A program made the position numbers and the translations under genes. Below are positions 45,182-54,355 of a DNA stretch of 64,000 nucleotides, piece by piece (the stretch's first letter is position 1; every line of letters begins with the position of its first letter). The stretch comes from Roseateles koreensis (GTDB lineage Bacteria > Pseudomonadota > Gammaproteobacteria > Burkholderiales > Burkholderiaceae_C): NCBI RefSeq assembly GCF_028595305.1, contig NZ_JAQQXS010000008.1, forward strand, positions 62,001 to 126,000, in the 5' to 3' direction. The notes beneath the pieces are model-generated. The model was given only the letters and a program-made list of their open reading frames with translations. It searched no databases and had not been told where the DNA came from.

Positions 45182-46837
45182 ATGAGCTATGACTACATCA
45201 TCGTGGGTGCCGGCACGGCCGGCTGTCTGCTGGCCAATCGCCTCAGCGCCGATTCGGCCAAGCGCGTGCTGTTGCTGGAGGCGGGCGGCAAGGACGACTA
45301 CCACTGGATTCACATCCCGGTGGGTTACCTCTACTGCATCGGCAACCCGCGCACCGATTGGCTGTACCAGACCGAGCCCGATGCGGGGCTGAACGGCCGC
45401 AGCCTACGGTATCCGCGGGGCAAAGTGCTGGGCGGCTGCTCCAGCATCAACGGCATGATCTATATGCGCGGGCAGTCGCGTGACTATGACGACTGGGCGC
45501 AGGCCACCGGGGACAGCGCCTGGCGCTGGGACCAGATCCTGCCCTATTTCAAGCAGCACGAAAGTCATTGGCGCCTGGACAAGCCGCAAGAATCCGGGGC
45601 GGGCGAGGGTTTCAAGGCGCTGCATGGTCACGGCGGTGAATGGCGGGTGGAGCGCCAGCGACTGCGCTGGGAGGTGCTGGACGCTTTTGCCAGGGCCGCC
45701 GTTCAGGCGGGCATTCCGGCTTGCGACGATTTCAACCGTGGTACCAACGAGGGTGTGGGTTATTTTGAAGTCAACCAGCGCTCAGGCTGGCGTTGGAATA
45801 CGGCCAAGGCCTTTTTGCGCCCGATCTGCTACGGCCGCCCGAACTTCGAGTTATGGACTGGCGCGCAGGTACAGCGCCTGACCCTGACATCGGCAGAGGG
45901 CGGCGGCTTGCGCTGCGAGGGCGCGGAGGTCTTGACCCCCCGCGGCGTGCAACGCGTTACCTTGAATCCCGGCGGCGAGCTGTTGCTGGCGGCGGGCGCC
46001 ATCGGCTCACCGCAGATCCTGCAATTGTCGGGCCTGGGGCCCGCTGAGTTGTTGCGCCAGCACGGCATTGAAGTTCAGCAAGACCTGCCCGGAGTTGGCG
46101 TCAATTTGCAAGACCATCTGCAGATTCGCGCGGTGTTCAAGGTTGCGGGTACCAAAACGCTCAACACCGTGGCGGGCAGCCTTTGGGGCAAGGCCATGAT
46201 TGGGCTTGAATACGTGCTCAAGCGCAGTGGCCCCATGAGCATGGCGCCTTCGCAGCTGGGGGCGTTTGCCCGCAGCTCGGCCGACAAGGTTTGGCCTGAT
46301 CTGGAGTTTCATGTGCAGCCGCTGTCGCTGGAGGCCTTTGGCGAGCCCCTGCACGCCTTCGATGCAATCACGGCCAGCGTGTGCAATCTCAACCCCAGCA
46401 GCCGGGGCAGCGTGACGATCCGCTCCAACGATCCGCTGGTCGCGCCCGCCATCGCCCCCAACTACCTCAGCACCGACGAGGATCGCCGCATCGCCGCCGA
46501 GAGTTTGCGCCTGACACGCCGCATCGTGGCCCAGCCCGACTTGGCGGCCTATCGCCCGGAAGAATACAAACCCGGCCTGCAATTCCAGAGCGACGCGGAA
46601 CTCGCGCGCCTGGCCGGCGACATCGCCACCACCATCTTTCACCCTGCGGGGACGTGCAAGATGGGCCGCGCCGACGACCCCACCGCCGTGGTGGACAGCC
46701 ACCTGCGGGTACGTGGTGTGAGCGCCTTGCGGGTGGTGGATGCCAGCGTGATGCCCACCATCACCAGCGGCAACACCAACTCGCCCACGTTGATGATTGC
46801 CGAGCGGGCGGCGGCCTGGATTTTGGCGGGTGAATAA
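45182..46837 (+). CDS. GMC family oxidoreductase (choline dehydrogenase-like)
   Basis: A 551-residue FAD-dependent alcohol dehydrogenase. It has the dinucleotide motif DYIIVGAGTAGCLLANRLS at the N-terminus, the GMC signature PRGKVLGGCSSINGMIYMRG, the second signature GAIGSPQILQLSGLGP, and the C-terminal active site with His in FHPAGTCKMG and the Asn region SGNTNSP. No signal peptide. Substrate is a primary or secondary alcohol; neither betaine genes nor a gluconate dehydrogenase partner is near. The start at 45182 places the FAD motif at the N-terminus as in homologs. Confidence 0.93.
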   Translation: MSYDYIIVGAGTAGCLLANRLSADSAKRVLLLEAGGKDDYHWIHIPVGYLYCIGNPRTDWLYQTEPDAGLNGRSLRYPRGKVLGGCSSINGMIYMRGQSRDYDDWAQATGDSAWRWDQILPYFKQHESHWRLDKPQESGAGEGFKALHGHGGEWRVERQRLRWEVLDAFARAAVQAGIPACDDFNRGTNEGVGYFEVNQRSGWRWNTAKAFLRPICYGRPNFELWTGAQVQRLTLTSAEGGGLRCEGAEVLTPRGVQRVTLNPGGELLLAAGAIGSPQILQLSGLGPAELLRQHGIEVQQDLPGVGVNLQDHLQIRAVFKVAGTKTLNTVAGSLWGKAMIGLEYVLKRSGPMSMAPSQLGAFARSSADKVWPDLEFHVQPLSLEAFGEPLHAFDAITASVCNLNPSSRGSVTIRSNDPLVAPAIAPNYLSTDEDRRIAAESLRLTRRIVAQPDLAAYRPEEYKPGLQFQSDAELARLAGDIATTIFHPAGTCKMGRADDPTAVVDSHLRVRGVSALRVVDASVMPTITSGNTNSPTLMIAERAAAWILAGE

Positions 46838-46896
46838 GTGCTGAGTTTCGAGCCGCGAGGGGCGTATTTCAAGCCCTCGCGGCGACTCCAAACGCG

Positions 46897-48288
46897 TCAA
46901 CCCGCGTAGCGCTGCTCCAGGAAGGCCAGCAGGGCGCGAATGGTTTGCGCTTCACCGCCGATGGGGCGGCCCGGCCGCGCGGTGTCATTCCAGGCAAACA
47001 GATCGATGTGCAGCCAGTCTTGGTGCTCGCTGACGAAGTACTCCAGGAACAAGGCGGCATTGATGGCGCCGGCCAGGGCGCTCTTGCCCGTGTTGACGAT
47101 GTCGCCAATGCTGCTTTCGATGCCGGCCTTGTACGGTGCCCACAGCGGCATGTGCCACAGCGGGTCGTCCAGCTTCATGCCCAGGTCCATCAGCTCGCGG
47201 GCAGTGTCGAAATGCTTGCTGAACAGGGCCGGCAACTGCGCGCCCAGCGCCACGCGCGCAGCGCCAGTGAGGGTGGCCAAGTCAATGATCAGATCGGGCT
47301 GGCTCTCCGAGGCGTAGGCCAGGGCATCGCTCAGCACCACGCGCCCTTCGGCGTCGGTGTTGCCGATTTCGATATGCAGTCCCTTGCGGGTCTTGATCAC
47401 ATCGCCCGGCCGGTAGGCATTGCCGGCAATGGCGTTCTCTACTGCCGGGATCAGCACTTGCAAGCGCACGGGCAGCTTGCACGCCATCACCAGGGCGGCC
47501 AGGCCCAGGGCGTTGGCGGCGCCGCCCATGTCCTTCTTCATCTGGCGCATGCCGTCGGCGCCCTTGATGTCCAGGCCGCCGGTGTCGAAACAAACACCCT
47601 TGCCCACGATGCTGAGCAGCGGTGCTTTGGCGGATTTTTTGACGCCGGACCAGTTCAATTCAATCAAACGTGGTGCCCGGGTGGCGGCACGGCCCACGGC
47701 GTGAATGGCGGGAAAATTCTGCTTTAGCAGCGCATCACCTACGATCTGCTTGAATTTGGCGCCATGTTGCTTGGCAATGAGCTCGGCGGCCTGCGCCAAT
47801 TCTTCAGGCCCCATGTGTTCGGCAGGGGTGTTGACCAAGTCGCGGGTGGCCATCATGGCGGCGGCCAGCGCCAAGCCGCGCTGCGCCTCAGGGCTGGGCG
47901 GCAGCACCAGCGTGGCGGGTGCGCGCTTGCGCGGTTTGTAGAGATCGAATTGGTACGCGCCCAACTCCCACGACAGCGCGGCTTGCTCGGGCGAGACGGT
48001 CACCCCTGTTTCGCTGAGTTGGTAGACCCCTTCGGGCAAAGCCTGAGGCAGTGCCGCGAGTGCGAAGGGGTGGTTGCCATGCGCCACGCCGGCAAGCACT
48101 TCGCTCAAAGTGCCGTTAGCGTCGGGCAGCAGGGCAAAGGTATCGGCGGCGCCGGTGAAGCCCACGGTGGCCAGCCAGTTGCGGGTGCGCGCCGGCAATT
48201 TGGGCGCCATGGCCTGGAATGCTGCACGGTCGACCACGGTGATGGCAACGGCGCCTGCAGGAATGCTTTTCTTGAGTTGAACAGTCAT
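46897..48288 (-). CDS. M17 family leucyl aminopeptidase
   Basis: A 463-residue cytosolic aminopeptidase with two metal ions. The C-terminal catalytic domain has GKGVCFDTGGLDIKGADGM (metal-binding Lys and Asp) and the M17 signature NTDAEGRVVLSDAL with the active-site arginine; SKSALAGAINAA-like residues follow near 400. The N-terminal domain (to about 150) is shorter and more divergent than in PepA, closer to a PepB/short form. It releases N-terminal residues from peptides, which would suit the peptide importer, though they are not linked in the genome. Transcribed leftwards. Confidence 0.92.
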   Translation of the reverse strand: MTVQLKKSIPAGAVAITVVDRAAFQAMAPKLPARTRNWLATVGFTGAADTFALLPDANGTLSEVLAGVAHGNHPFALAALPQALPEGVYQLSETGVTVSPEQAALSWELGAYQFDLYKPRKRAPATLVLPPSPEAQRGLALAAAMMATRDLVNTPAEHMGPEELAQAAELIAKQHGAKFKQIVGDALLKQNFPAIHAVGRAATRAPRLIELNWSGVKKSAKAPLLSIVGKGVCFDTGGLDIKGADGMRQMKKDMGGAANALGLAALVMACKLPVRLQVLIPAVENAIAGNAYRPGDVIKTRKGLHIEIGNTDAEGRVVLSDALAYASESQPDLIIDLATLTGAARVALGAQLPALFSKHFDTARELMDLGMKLDDPLWHMPLWAPYKAGIESSIGDIVNTGKSALAGAINAALFLEYFVSEHQDWLHIDLFAWNDTARPGRPIGGEAQTIRALLAFLEQRYAG

Positions 48289-48388
48289 ATTGCGGCCTCG
48301 GGCTTGTGTGCCCCGCTTCAGAAAAAAGAGAGATTGTCTCCCCAGGGGCTCGATTTCGGGCGGCGGATTGCGCCCGGCCTTTGAAATC

Positions 48389-48769
48389 TCAGCAGCTACT
48401 TTGCAGGCGCACCAGCAGGGCCTGGGCGGCCGGGCTGGCCTGGGTCACCGCCCGGGTGGTCTGGGCGGTTGACTCCAGCAAGCGCTGGGCGGTGCTGAGT
48501 TGCGGCGTCACCGGGCCGATGAAGCGCAACTGCTCGCCCACGCCGATCAACAGGGTGGGAAAGGTTTCGACATCCAGATCCCCCACCAACTCTTCGTCGT
48601 CTTCGATGTCCACCCAAATGAAGCGGTAGCCCGGAAATTGCTGCCGCAACTCGGCAAAGGTGTCGTGATAGCTGTCGCAGGTGCGGCACCAGGCGGCGCA
48701 CAGGCAGGCCACCAGGGTGGTGCCGGCGTGGCGGGCGTGGGCGTCAGTCGGGGGGACGGTGGCATTCAT
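48389..48769 (-). CDS. Thioredoxin family protein
   Basis: A 126-residue thioredoxin-fold protein. The redox motif is CRTC in LCAAWCRTCDSYHD, with the cis-proline in ETFPTLLIG and an acidic strand YRFIWVDIEDDEEL between them. There is no signal peptide, so it is probably cytoplasmic. The WCRTC active site differs from thioredoxin WCGPC and suggests a specialised partner. It lies about 100 bp upstream of the M17 peptidase gene on the same strand and could be co-transcribed with it. Confidence 0.88.
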   Translation of the reverse strand: MNATVPPTDAHARHAGTTLVACLCAAWCRTCDSYHDTFAELRQQFPGYRFIWVDIEDDEELVGDLDVETFPTLLIGVGEQLRFIGPVTPQLSTAQRLLESTAQTTRAVTQASPAAQALLVRLQSSC

Positions 48770-48852
48770 GGCACGCTAGCTTAGCGCGCCCTCTTTGCGA
48801 TGGTGAAATACCTTGTTACAAAGCCGCAAAAAATTGTCGCGTTGATGTCAAC

Positions 48853-48912
48853 CTGACTTCGAAAGTCAGCGTTGATATCCGCAGACGGTGAAAAAGGCCC
48901 ATGTGGATGGGC
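48853..48912 (+). promoter_or_regulatory. Structured leader before a small ORF
   Basis: CTGACTT/AAGTCAG (48853-48859, 48863-48869) and GCCCAT/ATGGGC (48897-48902, 48907-48912) form two hairpins in the spacer before the 55-codon gene. Near-identical GCGTTGATGTC (48839-48849) and GCGTTGATATC (48869-48879) flank the first hairpin. Confidence 0.45.
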
Positions 48913-48945
48913 TCCAACAACCGTCAGGAGCAAAGGCACAAGGCC

Positions 48946-49113
48946 ATGAAAACGCAACAGCATCCCGAACAGCAACAACGTCGCATTCCCAGCCCCGAGT
49001 GGCAATTGGGCGCCATCGACAAGGGCCGCAAGCACGAGGCTTTTGAAGCTGGTTTCGCCGGCAGCGATCGCCGCAGCTTGGCGCGTGCCATCCGCTTCGA
49101 CCGCAAGCGTTGA
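48946..49113 (+). CDS. Small basic hypothetical protein (55 aa)
   Basis: A 55-residue, highly charged protein, starting MKTQQHPEQQQRRIPSPEWQ and ending RSLARAIRFDRKR. It is Gln/Arg-rich with no hydrophobic stretch, so it is soluble and may bind nucleic acid. Its middle (LGAIDKGRKHEAFEAGF) looks like a helix. A CAGGAG and an AAGG element lie upstream of the ATG. It stands between two leftward genes with its own leader. I do not recognise a family; conservation would decide whether it is real. Confidence 0.5.
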   Translation: MKTQQHPEQQQRRIPSPEWQLGAIDKGRKHEAFEAGFAGSDRRSLARAIRFDRKR

Positions 49114-49143
49114 CAGGCCAGCCGCTGGTTCTTCAGTTGAAGA

Positions 49144-51999
49144 TCAAGCCAGCGGCGCCAACAGCAAGTCCAAATCCTGGGCCGTGAATTTGACGGCGTC
49201 CGCCGCGTCGCTGCCCAGCACTCCTTCCGCCAACAGCAGTTTGCGCGCCTGCAAATCCAGCATGCGCTCCTCAATGCTGCCGGCCACCACCAGCTTGTAG
49301 ACAAACACTGGCTTGTCCTGCCCGATGCGGTGCGCGCGCGCGCTGGCCTGGGCTTCCACCGCCGGGTTCCACCACGGGTCGACATGAATCACGGTGTCGG
49401 CCGCCGTCAGGTTCAGCCCCACGCCGCCGGCCTTCAGGCTGACCAGCATCAGCGCCACTTCTTGGGCCTGAAAACGCCGCACGATCTCGCCCCGCGCCGC
49501 CACCGGCGTGGCGCCAGTGAGACTTAAATAGGGCAGATCCAGGCGCGTCAATTCGGTTTCAATCAAGCCCAGCATCTCGGCAAACTGCGAGAACACCAGC
49601 ACCCGCCGGCCCTCGGCCAGCAGCTCGGGCAGCATCTCACCCAGCAGCTCCAGCTTGGCCCGCTCCATGCCCGGCGCGATCTCGCAGCCCTTGACCAGCA
49701 TGGGGTCGCAGCAAACCTGGCGCAGCTTGAGCAAGGCATCCAGCACCGAGATCAGCGCGCCGCCAAAGCCGCTTTTTTCCAGCACCTTGCGCACCTGCTT
49801 GTCGGCGGCCACCCGCACGCTTTCGTAAAGATCGCGCTGGGCGCCGTACAGCTGCACCCGCCGGGTCACCGTGCTCAGCGCAGGTAACTCCTTAGCCACC
49901 TCCTCCTTGCGCCGCCGCAAGATGAAGGGCCGCACACGCTGCGCCAGCAGCTGGGCGCGCAAGCTCTCACCGCCCACCTCGATGGGCTTGCGCCACAGCC
50001 GCTGAAAGCTGCGCGAGTCGCCCAGAAAACCCGGCATCAAAAAGTCAAACTGCGCCCACAACTCGCCCAAATGGTTTTCCAGCGGTGTGCCGGTGAGGCA
50101 CAGGCGATGCCGTGCATTTAACTTGCGAACCGAGCGGGCCGCGCGGCTGCTGGCGTTCTTGACGGTTTGCGCCTCGTCCAGAATCAGCACATGCCAGGGC
50201 TGGGCGGCCAAGGGCGTGATGTCGCGCCACAAGAGCGGGTAGGTGCTCAGCACCAGGTCGTAATCGCCTAGCTGCTTGAAGTAGCGGGCTCGGTCTGGGC
50301 CTTGCAGCAGCAGCACACGCAGCCCAGGCGCGATGCGCCGGGCCTCGGCCTGCCAGTTGAACAGCAAGGAGGTTGGCAGCACGGCCAGGGCCGGGCGGTC
50401 CAGACGCCCGGCCTGTTTCTCGACCAGCAAATGAGCCAGGGCCTGGGCCGTTTTGCCCAAACCCATATCGTCGGCCAAGATGCCGGCCAGGCCTTGTTCG
50501 CGCAGATATTGCAGCCAGGCTAGGCCACTCAGCTGGTAGGGCCGCAGCGTCAGGCCCAGGCCTGCAGGTGCCGCCACTGGTTGGGGTGAGCCGGCTGCCT
50601 GCAGCTTGTGGGCCACGGCGCGCAGGCCGGCATCGCCCTGGATCTGCCAGCGCCCCCGGCCGTCCATATCGATCAGCGCAAGGCGCGTGGCATCCCAGTC
50701 GCTGAGTTGGATGGGACCTTCGGCGCGCTTGGGGTCGGTGAGCAGGTCCACCATGGCGCCGACGATGGCTTTTAGCGTCAGCGCTGGCGCCTCGATGCGG
50801 CGGCCACCTGGCGCGTGCAGCACGACCAGCGCGTCGTCCTCGATCTCGGCCAACTCCTCGCGTTGCAGCCAGCGCGCGTTACGCTTGATCAGGTCGGCAA
50901 TCATGGGCGCCAGATCCAGCGACTCGCCCTCCACCTCGACGCCCAGACTCAACAGCCAGGAGCCCTCGCGGGCCGATAGGCTCAGGCGCTCGATCTTCAC
51001 CGTCCAGGCTTGCGCCTGCACCGGTCGGTGCGCAAAGCCAGGTAGCGTGAGTACCCACCAACCTCGGGCTTCCAGCCTGGGCACTTGCTCCAACCAGAAG
51101 GCGGCGAAAAATTCTTCCTGCGCCAGGGTCCAGAAGGCGCCTGCAATGGCCGCCGCCGGGTCACGCCACTGCAGGCGTTTGGCGTCCAGCGGGATCAGGT
51201 CTAACGCCCACAATTGATCACGTGCTTCGGCTTCGGCAATCAAGTCGCGTTGTAACAGCTGACTGCCAATCTGTACGGTGGCGGCCGGCCGCTGGCCCAG
51301 CAGGGTGCGTGGTGCGGGCGTGTCCCAGCGCAGGCCCTGGCCGTTGTCATACGTCCAATCCACCGTGGCCACGGTCACCGCATCACCACGCGGCCCCAGC
51401 CGGCCGCTGGGGGCCAGGCCTAACAGGCCGTCCCCACGGCTCAAGGTCCGCAGGGTCAGGCGCGGGCGAAAGCGGGCCGGCGGGCGGTCTGGCAGGCTTG
51501 CGGGCAAAGGCGTTGGATCTGACGTTGCGGTGGTGGGTGCGCCGTCGTTCATCAGCAAATCCATCAGCTTGGCGGCGTCCGCCTCCGGCAGGCGCGGCAG
51601 GGCCTTTAGCTCGTCCCGGCCGGCGCGGCGGCGCAGGGCCTCCACCCAGTCTTGCAGCAAGGCATTGCGTTGCGGCAGGTCGGCTTGCGCTCGCAGCTTG
51701 AGCAGGAGGGCGGCCGCATGCTCGCAAAAACGTTGGGCCTTGCAGGTGCACAGGGCGTTGTAGTGGGGCCGGCCCTGTGCGTCGAGCAGGCCTTGTACGC
51801 TCAGCTCAAATACCGTTTCGCCGCCGGCGGAAAAACGCGCCGTGGCGCCGCCGGGCTCCTGCTGCAGATCAAAGATCTGCGCTTGCAAGCTGCGGCCGCG
51901 CTGCAGGCGTTGGCGTTCAAACAAGCGAGCCAGGGCCGGCTCGGTGGGCGGCCACAGGCGGTCAGGGTCGAAGGACGGGGAGTCAGGCATGCGGGGCAT
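49144..51999 (-). CDS. SWIM zinc-finger SNF2-type helicase/ATPase
   Basis: A 951-residue protein of the bacterial HepA/RapA-related SNF2 group. The N-terminal SWIM zinc motif CTCKAQRFCEH (about 82-92) is followed by a middle domain and a double RecA motor: Walker A ADDMGLGKTAQ (about 507), DEAQ box in LILDEAQTVKNASS, motif III region LTGTPLENHLGELW, and the helicase C domain VLVFSQFAEMLGLIETE and SLKAGGVGLNLTAADTVIH with QASARAHRIGQ. It likely moves along DNA or remodels protein-DNA complexes. Start may be 51999 or 51990. Divergent from the next gene with only 37 bp between starts. Confidence 0.92.
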   Translation of the reverse strand: MPRMPDSPSFDPDRLWPPTEPALARLFERQRLQRGRSLQAQIFDLQQEPGGATARFSAGGETVFELSVQGLLDAQGRPHYNALCTCKAQRFCEHAAALLLKLRAQADLPQRNALLQDWVEALRRRAGRDELKALPRLPEADAAKLMDLLMNDGAPTTATSDPTPLPASLPDRPPARFRPRLTLRTLSRGDGLLGLAPSGRLGPRGDAVTVATVDWTYDNGQGLRWDTPAPRTLLGQRPAATVQIGSQLLQRDLIAEAEARDQLWALDLIPLDAKRLQWRDPAAAIAGAFWTLAQEEFFAAFWLEQVPRLEARGWWVLTLPGFAHRPVQAQAWTVKIERLSLSAREGSWLLSLGVEVEGESLDLAPMIADLIKRNARWLQREELAEIEDDALVVLHAPGGRRIEAPALTLKAIVGAMVDLLTDPKRAEGPIQLSDWDATRLALIDMDGRGRWQIQGDAGLRAVAHKLQAAGSPQPVAAPAGLGLTLRPYQLSGLAWLQYLREQGLAGILADDMGLGKTAQALAHLLVEKQAGRLDRPALAVLPTSLLFNWQAEARRIAPGLRVLLLQGPDRARYFKQLGDYDLVLSTYPLLWRDITPLAAQPWHVLILDEAQTVKNASSRAARSVRKLNARHRLCLTGTPLENHLGELWAQFDFLMPGFLGDSRSFQRLWRKPIEVGGESLRAQLLAQRVRPFILRRRKEEVAKELPALSTVTRRVQLYGAQRDLYESVRVAADKQVRKVLEKSGFGGALISVLDALLKLRQVCCDPMLVKGCEIAPGMERAKLELLGEMLPELLAEGRRVLVFSQFAEMLGLIETELTRLDLPYLSLTGATPVAARGEIVRRFQAQEVALMLVSLKAGGVGLNLTAADTVIHVDPWWNPAVEAQASARAHRIGQDKPVFVYKLVVAGSIEERMLDLQARKLLLAEGVLGSDAADAVKFTAQDLDLLLAPLA

Positions 52000-52036
52000 T
52001 GTCTCTGCGCCACCAATTGCTGGCAGACTGCGCGCC

Positions 52037-53311
52037 ATGAAATGGACAAAACGAATTCTGCTGAGCCTCTTGTCTTTGCTGGCGCTGCTGATCTTGGCCG
52101 TGGCGTTGGTCTTGCAAGGCCAAGCCCTGGTGCCGACCGCCGCTGCGGTCAAGGACAGCGATGTGCGGCGGGCTAAGGAATTCTTGAAGCTCAACGACCC
52201 GCGCGGCGTGGAGGGCGGCCCGCAGCGCCTGGTGACGATCAGCGAGGCCGATTTGAATCTGCTGCTGGGCCAGGCGGCGCTGTACTCAAAAAGTGGCGGG
52301 GCCCAGGTTCGCCTGCATGCCGGCCAGGCGCATTTGCAAGTCAGCTTGACGCTACCTCTGCCGCAGTTCTTGCCGTTGACACAGCGGAGCGCCTGGTTGA
52401 ATATCGACGCCCAACTGCACGAGACTCCGCGCCTGCCCGAGTTCGACCAAGTGCGCATCGGCCGCTTGCCCGTGCCGGCCTGGGCCGCCAACGCCCTGCT
52501 GCGCTATATGTTGCATCACGTTCCACCCCAGCAAGACGTGCAACTGGCGAAAGACTTGATTCGCCAAATCGGCTTTGGTGAGCAATACGCCCAGCTGCAC
52601 TACCAATGGCAGGCCGACAGCATGGAGCGGGTGATGGCCCGGGTCTGGCCCGCGCCGGAGCAGCAGCGGGCCAAGGCCTATCACCAACAACTGGTCAAGC
52701 TGACGGCCGCCTACCCGGCCAATTCAGCGGTATCGCTGGCCCGCTTGTTGCCGCCCCTGTTTGATTTGGCCCGCCAGCGCAGCCAGGGTGATGTGGCCCT
52801 GATGGCTGCTGAAAACCGCGCCGCCATTTTGACCCTGGCCCTGCATGCCGTTGGCAAAAACTGGGCCTTGTTGTTGCCCGTGGCGCGCACTTGGCCACCT
52901 GCCACACCCCTGGTGGTGACGTTGGCGGGGCGGGATGATTTTCCTCAGCACTTCTTGATCTCGGCGGCCCTGGCTATCGAGGGCGGCGGGCCGTTGAGCG
53001 ATGCCATCGGGGTCTACAAAGAAGTGGCCGATTCGCGCGGCGGCAGCGGCTTCAGCTTCAACGACATCGCTGCTGATCGTGCCGGCACCCGCCTCGGCCT
53101 GTTGGCCGCAAACAACCCCGCCAAGCTGCAACAGGCCATGGGCGCCGGCCTGCAAGAGCGCGACTTCATGCCCGAAGTGGCCGACCTGCCCGAGTTCCTC
53201 AGCGAGGCTGAGTTCGCGCGCCGCTACGGCAGCGTGGACTCCGCCGCCTACAAAGCGCAGATGAGCGATATCGAAGCCCGGCTGGACCAACTCAAGCTGT
53301 GGCAACCCTAA
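52037..53311 (+). CDS. Conserved membrane-anchored protein of unknown function
   Basis: A 424-residue protein with one N-terminal membrane anchor or uncleaved signal (KWTKRILLSLLSLLALLILAV, then ALVLQGQALV) and a large soluble domain, presumably periplasmic. Recognisable points are VTISEADLNLLLGQAA, GHLQVSLTLPLP-like strands early on (in QAHLQVSLTLPLPQF), and a C-terminal acidic region with FLSEAEFARRYGS. I recall similar unannotated proteins in Burkholderiales but no function. Its stop overlaps the GTG start of the DTW gene by 13 bp, so the two are probably co-transcribed. Confidence 0.75.
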   Translation: MKWTKRILLSLLSLLALLILAVALVLQGQALVPTAAAVKDSDVRRAKEFLKLNDPRGVEGGPQRLVTISEADLNLLLGQAALYSKSGGAQVRLHAGQAHLQVSLTLPLPQFLPLTQRSAWLNIDAQLHETPRLPEFDQVRIGRLPVPAWAANALLRYMLHHVPPQQDVQLAKDLIRQIGFGEQYAQLHYQWQADSMERVMARVWPAPEQQRAKAYHQQLVKLTAAYPANSAVSLARLLPPLFDLARQRSQGDVALMAAENRAAILTLALHAVGKNWALLLPVARTWPPATPLVVTLAGRDDFPQHFLISAALAIEGGGPLSDAIGVYKEVADSRGGSGFSFNDIAADRAGTRLGLLAANNPAKLQQAMGAGLQERDFMPEVADLPEFLSEAEFARRYGSVDSAAYKAQMSDIEARLDQLKLWQP

Positions 53312-53934
53312 GGTCCCGCCCGCTCTGCCCCGGCTGCGCCCTGCCCCTGCCCGCCTGCTTGTGCGCCTGGGTGAGGCCCGTGGCCAACGAGGTGGAGTTG
53401 ATCGTGCTGCAACACCCGCAAGAGCAGCACCAGGCCAAGGGCACGGTGCGCCTGCTGCAGCGCTGCCTGAGCCGCTGCCAGGTGCTGGTGGGCGAACAAT
53501 TTGACGCGGCCACGCTGGCCCTCCTGCTTGGCCAAGGCGTGGCCCTGCTCTACCCCATGGATGACACAGCCCGGGGCGGCGCCAGCACCGGGCCCGTGCA
53601 GCGCCTGCTGTTGCTGGACGCCACCTGGCGCAAAAGCCGCAAGATGCTGCACCTCAACCCCCTGCTGCAGACCCTGCCGCGCCTGGCTTTGACCGAGCTG
53701 CCACCTTCCGGCTACGCCATACGCCGCGCCCAGCGGCCCGAGCAACGCTCCAGCCTGGAAGCTGCGGCGCTGGCCTTGCAACAGTTGGAGCAACTGGGTT
53801 CGTCAGAGGGTCATGTCTTGCCTGTGCTGGCCAAGTACCAGCCTTTGTGGGAGGCGTTTGAGGGGTTTGTGGGGCAGAGGCAAGACTGGGTGGTGGACCG
53901 GCAAGGCGCTCCGCTCAAACGGGTTGAGCCGTGA
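53299..53934 (+). CDS. DTW-domain tRNA-uridine aminocarboxypropyltransferase
   Basis: A 211-residue DTW-domain protein (TapT/TuaA family), which makes acp3U in tRNA using S-adenosylmethionine. It has the N-terminal zinc cysteines CPGCALPLPACLC, the strand ELIVLQHPQEQHQAKGT, and the DTW motif in LLLLDATWRKSRKM (here DAT-W, as in many homologs), followed by the RRAQRPEQRSSLEA segment. It starts with GTG, overlapping the upstream gene by 13 bp, and its last 20 bp overlap the 3' end of the leftward antitoxin gene. Confidence 0.88.
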   Translation: MATLRSRPLCPGCALPLPACLCAWVRPVANEVELIVLQHPQEQHQAKGTVRLLQRCLSRCQVLVGEQFDAATLALLLGQGVALLYPMDDTARGGASTGPVQRLLLLDATWRKSRKMLHLNPLLQTLPRLALTELPPSGYAIRRAQRPEQRSSLEAAALALQQLEQLGSSEGHVLPVLAKYQPLWEAFEGFVGQRQDWVVDRQGAPLKRVEP

Positions 53935-54214
53935 ACTTGACGCCCAGCGCGCGAGCCACCTTCATGACGGTTTCGAAGCGGGGCTTTGCGCCGGGCGCCA
54001 GCGCTTTGTAAAGGCGCTCACGACCCAGGCCTGCGTCTTTGGCCACCTGCGCCATGCCCTTTGCGCGCGCGACATCGCTGAGGGCAAGAAGCAGCAAGTC
54101 TGGATCATTCGCTTCAAGTACCACGGTCATGTACTCGGCAATGGCTTCATCGTCGTCAAGGTATCGCGCAGCATCAAAAGCCACGAGCTTGAGCGGTGTC
54201 TTGGTCTTGCTCAT
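53915..54214 (-). CDS. Addiction-module antidote protein (HigA/XRE-like), apparently orphan
   Basis: A 99-residue protein of the TIGR02684-type antidote family: an N-terminal FDAARYLDDDEAIAEYM segment, then a helix-turn-helix (GMAQVAKDAGLGRERLYKAL, KPRFETVMKVARALG). Such antitoxins normally pair with a RelE/HigB-type toxin encoded just upstream, but only about 140 bp separate it from the radical SAM gene and no toxin frame is recognisable there. GGAGA lies before the ATG at 54214. The tail overlaps the convergent DTW gene by 20 bp. Confidence 0.85.
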   Translation of the reverse strand: MSKTKTPLKLVAFDAARYLDDDEAIAEYMTVVLEANDPDLLLLALSDVARAKGMAQVAKDAGLGRERLYKALAPGAKPRFETVMKVARALGVKFTAQPV

Positions 54215-54355
54215 CAATTGTCTCCAAGTTCGGAAACATCGCGGCTTCTGCCCAGCCCGGCTGAAGACGATGTTTGAGGCCGTGGTGAACGCGTAGCGGA
54301 CGACCTCAAAGGCTCGAAAATCGCCAATGCCGTCGCTTCAATTTCCCGAGCCAAT

